This document shows, in pieces, positions 32,616 to 64,000 of a DNA stretch of 64,000 nucleotides. The position numbers and the translations under genes were made by a program. Each line of letters starts with the position of its first letter. The stretch's first letter is position 1. The notes under the pieces are model-generated. The model did not search any database, was not told the DNA's origin, and saw only the letters and a list, made by a program, of their open reading frames with translations. The stretch is from Blastomussa wellsi (Eukaryota > Cnidaria > Anthozoa > Scleractinia > Plerogyridae), in NCBI GenBank assembly GCA_947652115.1, contig OX393567.1:20125568-20189567 (forward strand), in the 5' to 3' direction.

Positions 32616-33945
32616 ACTTATTGTTGTTGTCGAGATATTTTGAAAGTACTTTCAGTGTGAATATAAAGTAAAATACCATGAAATACCGTAAAATACTGGG
32701 TCACGGGCACCCCAGGACCCCACACCCCCCACCTCCTGGGCTACTCCCTTGCTTTCAGGTTGACAGATGTGTCAGATGTAGCTAGATGTGACGGTATGGT
32801 GATTGCCAGACAGATCATGGTTTATGGTCAGACAATAATTCTTCTTTATTCGGATGTATCCGAAAGTCACTAAATTAAAACATATCATCCTCGTTCCCTT
32901 TCTCGTGACGTGCACGCGTTAGGGTGCTGTAAAAGTTAGCGCTTGAATTGTGACTGAACCACGTTATGTTCGCACGCTTGGTCATGTCTTCCAGGTTGTT
33001 TTGCGAATCATAATCCGCTAAACCCAAGCATTTCAAAGCCATGGAAAGCTGCTGAGTCAGCATAAAAATCAGTTGGTTAGAGCAGCCTGAAGTGAAAAAA
33101 TTTCATTGTAGGCTTGTGAGGCTTTCTTCCCGACAAGGGTGAAGTTATGGTATTTGATTTTCGAATTTCGCAAGGATCTCAGGAAGCGGAAATGGGGTTA
33201 AAAATCCTTGTGATTCCCAGCTGTTTAATTAATGCAGGCTCTTATCAAAATAAGATTAAAAACTGATGAGAGTTTTATATTGCGTGAATGAAGTAAATAA
33301 CAAACAAAAAGAAAATGCCAAAAAGTTCGTGATTTTCAAACTTTCGATTTTAGACCAATTTCGATATTTTAACATTCAGCCTAAAACAATAGACCTCAGC
33401 TCTCGGGAATAAAGTATAGAGTTTGTCGGATTTATTCCCCAGAGCTTCGTATTGATTTCTATTGTGTTAGGCTGAATTTTAATATATCCGATATCGGAGA
33501 ATTGGACTATTGTGAAATAAGAAATTCTAAAGAAAAAAAAATTACATTAAGAAGTCTCGTGATTTTCACTGGTATCCCTGGCACAAGTTTTTTCACACCG
33601 TATGAGTGGCATTTGATCAGAGTTCAGACAATGGTTTCCTCATGTACAGCGAATGTTGAAATGAAAAAACAAAATTCATTGGATAGATTGGCTTGTGACG
33701 GCATAAGAGATCACGCAGGATCAGAGTCCACGATGGATCAGGCTTCAAAAGAAACGCTCCAACCAGCGCCCGCGGTATGTCCATTACGATGTAAACATAA
33801 ACATAAGCATGCGCAGTCGAAATCAGGGACCGGCGGAGGAACACGTTGTTTCACCTTTTACGTTTCGGCGAATTTGCGAGAATTAGAAGCCGTTCAAGAT
33901 GGATGTTGTTAAGATTTTGGAGCCTCGAATTCTGTTTTGGAGTAA
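32616..33945. other. Raptor upstream region
   Basis: No gene recognised. The 136-codon plus frame at 33502-33912 has no family match and ends just before the Raptor start. Promoter and 5' UTR of Raptor probably lie in the last few hundred bases, which are richer in CG. Confidence 0.45.
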
Positions 33946-60116
<26,171 letters not shown>

Positions 60117-63100
60117 AAAAGAATTAAATTACTTACACTTCGTCGAACATTAATGTAGATAGCAATCGACGAGTCAATATGATCTTAAAATAGGAAGCGA
60201 AATACGAAACCTGTTGCATTCGCTAAACAAGCGGTGGAAAGGCATACTGGAGAGCGCTTATAACTCGTCTTAGTCTCCTGTTTTGTCTATCATCATTTTT
60301 TTGGCCGATCGATTTAATTAACCTCTTCGGAGGATTGAGTCGAGGGAGATAAAGACGGTTTTTCTGTCAAATTGTTGTGTGGCTATTGATGAATAATTTG
60401 TATATACTAAACCAGAAGCATGAGCTTGGTTAATGGTGAATTTACATGTACGTGGAAAAAATAATTCACAAGTGCCAATTTAATGGTCTTAAAAATTTGT
60501 CATTCCTCTAGAAAACAAAGTATAATTTTATATATATTAAATATTTGCAATTTCTTTTTACTTGAAAGTTAGGAAATTTCACCAGATTTCACATTGGAAT
60601 ACATTTGGTAGTACGTCATAAAGTTCAAAATTAGTACTATTGAAATAAACTCACAACTTCGCCCTTACATTTTATACGTAACTTGTTCACGCGTAGAAAC
60701 CTGATAATTTTCTTGAAGAGATATTTCTTGTGGAAGACCTTTTTAAAATGTTTTTAAGCATTCTTTTGTTTAACTCTTTGAACCCCGATGTTACTATCAA
60801 ACTCCGAAACATGCGAGATTAACTTTGAAAACTGTTTAGTCCAACAGTTTTTCAAAAACCTGCTTCGCATTCCGTGTTATTCCTCGATAATTGCCCATCC
60901 GTATTTTTCAGTATTTGCTGTTTTTAGTGAAAATCTCTCGAAGTTTTAAGTGGCTGTTTGTGCCGTTTTAGAGGCCGTATTCTTAGGCCCAAGTTTGGTT
61001 AAAATATGTTGGCGTTGGGGTGAAAGGGTTATAATAAGACAACGCCAATTTTGGTAAATACATACCACCTTTAATAGTGTAGACTTAGCTGTTGAGCCTT
61101 ACGTTAAGCAGTAACCGGTGATATGTATTAGATCTATTTAGGTGTGTTGATCCTTTCACTTTCAGAATTTGGTTCAAACGTGATACTCTAGAGTGTCGCC
61201 ATTTATATGGTATTGTTCATTATGATGTTAAGTAATAGATCAAACACGAGCGACAGTGTTTCATCGGGATATCCAAACACCGAGAAGAGAGTTGAAAATA
61301 CGACGCGCAGCGGAGTATTTTTAATGAACTTCGAGGTGTTTGGATAGCCGATGAAACACTGTCTCGAGTGTTTGATCTATCTTCTCAATCGAAACTAAAA
61401 CTACGGTGAAAACGAAGAAATAAAATCGTAAAAATCTATGCTAATTAAGATCACATTTCCAAACCACGGTTACGGTTCTGATTTCCTTTGTTTTAACGTG
61501 ATGAATTATTAATGAGTTTGAGAAAGTTATTTCTAACTCTCGTGTGGCCATCGTAACGGAGCTTTCATGTGGTAATATTCATAGTATCTACCGACTTAAG
61601 ATTAAAATTTTTTGAACTTTGATTTTAAGCATCCTTAGGCTTTATCCCCAGCTTACGCATATGACCACCGTAACGTAATGTATTGTAAGCATTTTGAAAT
61701 GGTAGCACAGTGTCCTCATGGTTGGTAGCAGTAATCGAGAAAGGCCGAGAGAATTTTGATGAAGAAATTCTATTTTTGCCGCAATTGGAGCAGATTTCGC
61801 CCTGAAGAGGTACTTGCCCATCTGAAATGTGACCGTCTCAGTTTGGTAATTTTAAATTCGATATAAATTACTGTAATAATTGCATTTTGCTTCTAGATAT
61901 AGCAAATGTCTTATTGTTCAGTGCTCACATGTTCACTTTATTCATAACGGTTGAAAAACATGAAAAATTGTAACTACAGATACAGTTGTGTGTTAGCCAA
62001 GGTTTTCATCTTTCGTAACCGTATTTTTGTATATATATATTTTTGAAGTAAATTAAAACACTACATGAAATTATTTATTATCCATAGAGAAATTAAAAGT
62101 TCTGTTTTCATTGAATTTTGCAACATGCCCGTTTTTTAGCAGCGCAAAGTTTTCTCCGTTTGAGAAATGCTTCCATTTTTTCAGCGTTGTATATTCAAAC
62201 TCTGAGATGAGCGTTTAAAAATGAAAGAAGAACACTTGATCTCTCTCTCGTCCTCAGATCTCTTGTTTCTTTTGGTCACGTGGTCGGTGAGGGCGGATTT
62301 TAGTGACGTTTTGTGCGTTGTTATCCAATATGGGACAGGAACACGAGGTCTTTTGAAGGTAGTCAAGGTTACTCGTCGTGTTATTGCACCTGGGTGTTTT
62401 TTCACTGACCGAGGGCTCACTCAGAAGCGATCAATACTTAAGCGTTAGGCGTTGCTAAAGCTGGACTAGATTTAGTGAAAACTGAACGTGAAACAATAGT
62501 TGTAAAAAGAGGATTTGTCAATTTACATTTTAATGGATTTCTGCGTGAATAAAATAACATTGAATTAAAAGTATTAAAGTTGTGAAGTCAACGTGTTTTT
62601 ACCAGAATTTATGTTAACAGCGGTTACAATTCACATGTGACCGATCCTCAGAACAAAACTTCGACAAAAGTTAAGTTTTGGTTTGTCGATCAAAAAAGTC
62701 CAGAATATATTTAAAATTGTGTTGTTGGAATATTAAAATCTCATTATAGAGGTTAGATTTAATAATTGGTATATTACAACAGTGGATAATGTTGCTGGCG
62801 TGCTATGATTGGCTTTTCAAACATGGGATATCCTTCGCTTTTAACCTCCGAGCAACTCGTGAGCTAAGAAATGGTGTTGAATAAATTGAAGTAATCATTT
62901 TTGAGCCTTACTATCTCACTGTTTTAGTATACACTAAAACAACTATTCAACTCAGTGTCGGTTGCTAGTGATGGATATTTTTAGCGGTCGGTAAATATCC
63001 CCCGCTAGCCACCTCCACTTCGGTGAATATTTTTTCATTTCATACATACTGAGCGAACGACTGTGAAAATACATCGTTCGTCCAATCAGAGACACGAACG

Positions 63101-64000
63101 ATAGTACTTCACAGTGGAGGGCAACAAGCGCGCGGCTTTCAGTAAGAAAAAATTTCAGTACATATGAAATGAAAACATTACACCATGGGAAGTGCTTGAG
63201 CGATTTTTATTCACTCGTTGCTATGCATCAAAAAACTCGCTCCTGCGCACTTTCCATGGCATAGTCTCTATCTGCTATTCACGTGATTTTGTAGAAAGTA
63301 GGCTCCACCAGCGTGTAATAGCAGGCGAAAAGAATCGAAGCTTAGACCCCCCCCCCCCCCCCCCACATTCACGCCCTGTACCGGCTGTCATGAATATAAA
63401 GGTCAGTGCCTCTTCTTCAAGGTGAGTGTAACGCTATTTACCGAAAAAGTTTCCATCCAGTGGATAGCCTAGTTTGTTTTGCCAATACTTATACACCAGA
63501 TAGTGGCTTATCCTGTCGGCCCTTAGGGGCATTCTGCAAAAAAGGAAGGAATAAACACGTGGTTCATTGATGGTTACGTCATTTCTTGGTGGCGCAACCC
63601 CTCCTAAGAAAAATTCTGGATTCGCCCCTGAACCTTTGAACAACCGGGGCCAAGTCGATTCACCGTCGTATAAGCGGTCGCCTTGAGCCTTAAGTCAAAA
63701 GTTAACAGGATTTTAGTTAACAATTATTGGACGAGTTTTGCGGAAACCATAACTTACATGTAATTTGTTTAAGTTTTGCACAATTACCTTTTTGAACCGT
63801 CTGTGTTCTTGATGAAGTAATAGCTGAGACAAAACCATAACTTCACATTCGATAATACGAGCTACTATTTAATAGTCTTTACGTAATTCTCCTTATTTCA
63901 AATAATTCCAAAGGGAAGCTTTCGTTTTCTTCTTTGTATTTCTGCTGTTTTTTATTCTAAACAATACAAGTTCTCGCAACCGGGAAAACAAGTTGACATT
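60117..64000. other. Raptor 3' flank; no gene recognised
   Basis: Contains the Raptor 3' UTR and flank. AATAAA-like motifs at about 60647 and 62549 are candidate poly(A) signals. Other contents are the hairpin at 61235-61380, a run of 18 or so C near 63347, and a repeat-like block near 63540-63650 (minus GGGGCGAATCCAGAATTTTT). Short frames such as 62221-62448 and 63192-63425 have no recognisable domain. Confidence 0.5.
61235..61380. repeat. Palindromic MITE (GATCAAACAC family)
   Basis: ATAGATCAAACACGAGCGAC, AGTGTTTCATCGG and ATCCAAACACC are mirrored at the right end (GGTGTTTGGAT, CCGATGAAACACTGT, GAGTGTTTGATCTAT). 146 bp, mostly stem, non-coding. Confidence 0.8.

Noticed and set aside
33502..33912. 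136-codon frame upstream of Raptor
   Set aside because: No recognisable domain, ends before the Raptor ATG in another phase; probably 5' flank or UTR.

Overview
This window is invertebrate animal DNA. It is AT-rich, its genes are split into many short exons with GT-AG introns, and it is full of small palindromic transposons, tRNA-derived SINEs, retroelement tails and tetranucleotide arrays. The protein set (Polycomb SUZ12, Raptor, IQCK, a cnidarian-style short sulfotransferase, a class C GPCR relic) and the repeat style suggest an anthozoan cnidarian, probably a stony coral. That assignment is inference; nothing here fixes the species.

Layout. 1-2110: a 70-bp minisatellite, then SUZ12 3' flank with small repeats. 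2111-14170 (minus): a complete SUZ12 gene, 14 coding exons, 668 codons when spliced by eye. 14171-17305: repeats (Penelope-type tail, GGAACACC array, MITE). 17306-18034 (plus): an intronless sulfotransferase-like gene with a C-terminal membrane anchor. 19740-20772 (minus): a decayed class C GPCR. 21292-21505: an (AATC)n array. 22393-26359 (plus): IQCK, 7 coding exons, 271 codons, with two MITEs in its introns. 26360-33945: a retroelement graveyard holding a Penelope-type reverse transcriptase, a duplicated L1/Tx1-like LINE end, a jockey/CR1-like LINE end and a hammerhead-like motif. 33946-60116 (plus): a complete RPTOR (Raptor) gene, 33 coding exons, 1342 codons, whose introns hold many MITEs and SINEs and a large compound (AATC)n satellite. 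60117-64000: Raptor 3' flank with hairpin repeats.

How the genes relate: there are no operons. SUZ12 (PRC2 chromatin silencing), Raptor (mTORC1 substrate recruitment), IQCK (probably ciliary, calmodulin-binding) and the sulfotransferase are independent neighbours. All exon models were built by joining frames at splice sites and by agreement with remembered human homologues; phases close exactly in all three spliced genes.

The most interesting non-gene signals are: (i) a repeat family with a hammerhead-ribozyme-like fold, at five sites, some flanked by target-site duplications and some in head-to-head pairs; (ii) a PIF/Harbinger-type MITE made of GTTGTCGACAAC palindromes, 12 bp past an IQCK splice donor; (iii) a required GC-AG intron in SUZ12; (iv) a 126-unit pure AATC run in Raptor intron 19; and (v) a tandem duplication of the Raptor exon 3 splice donor.
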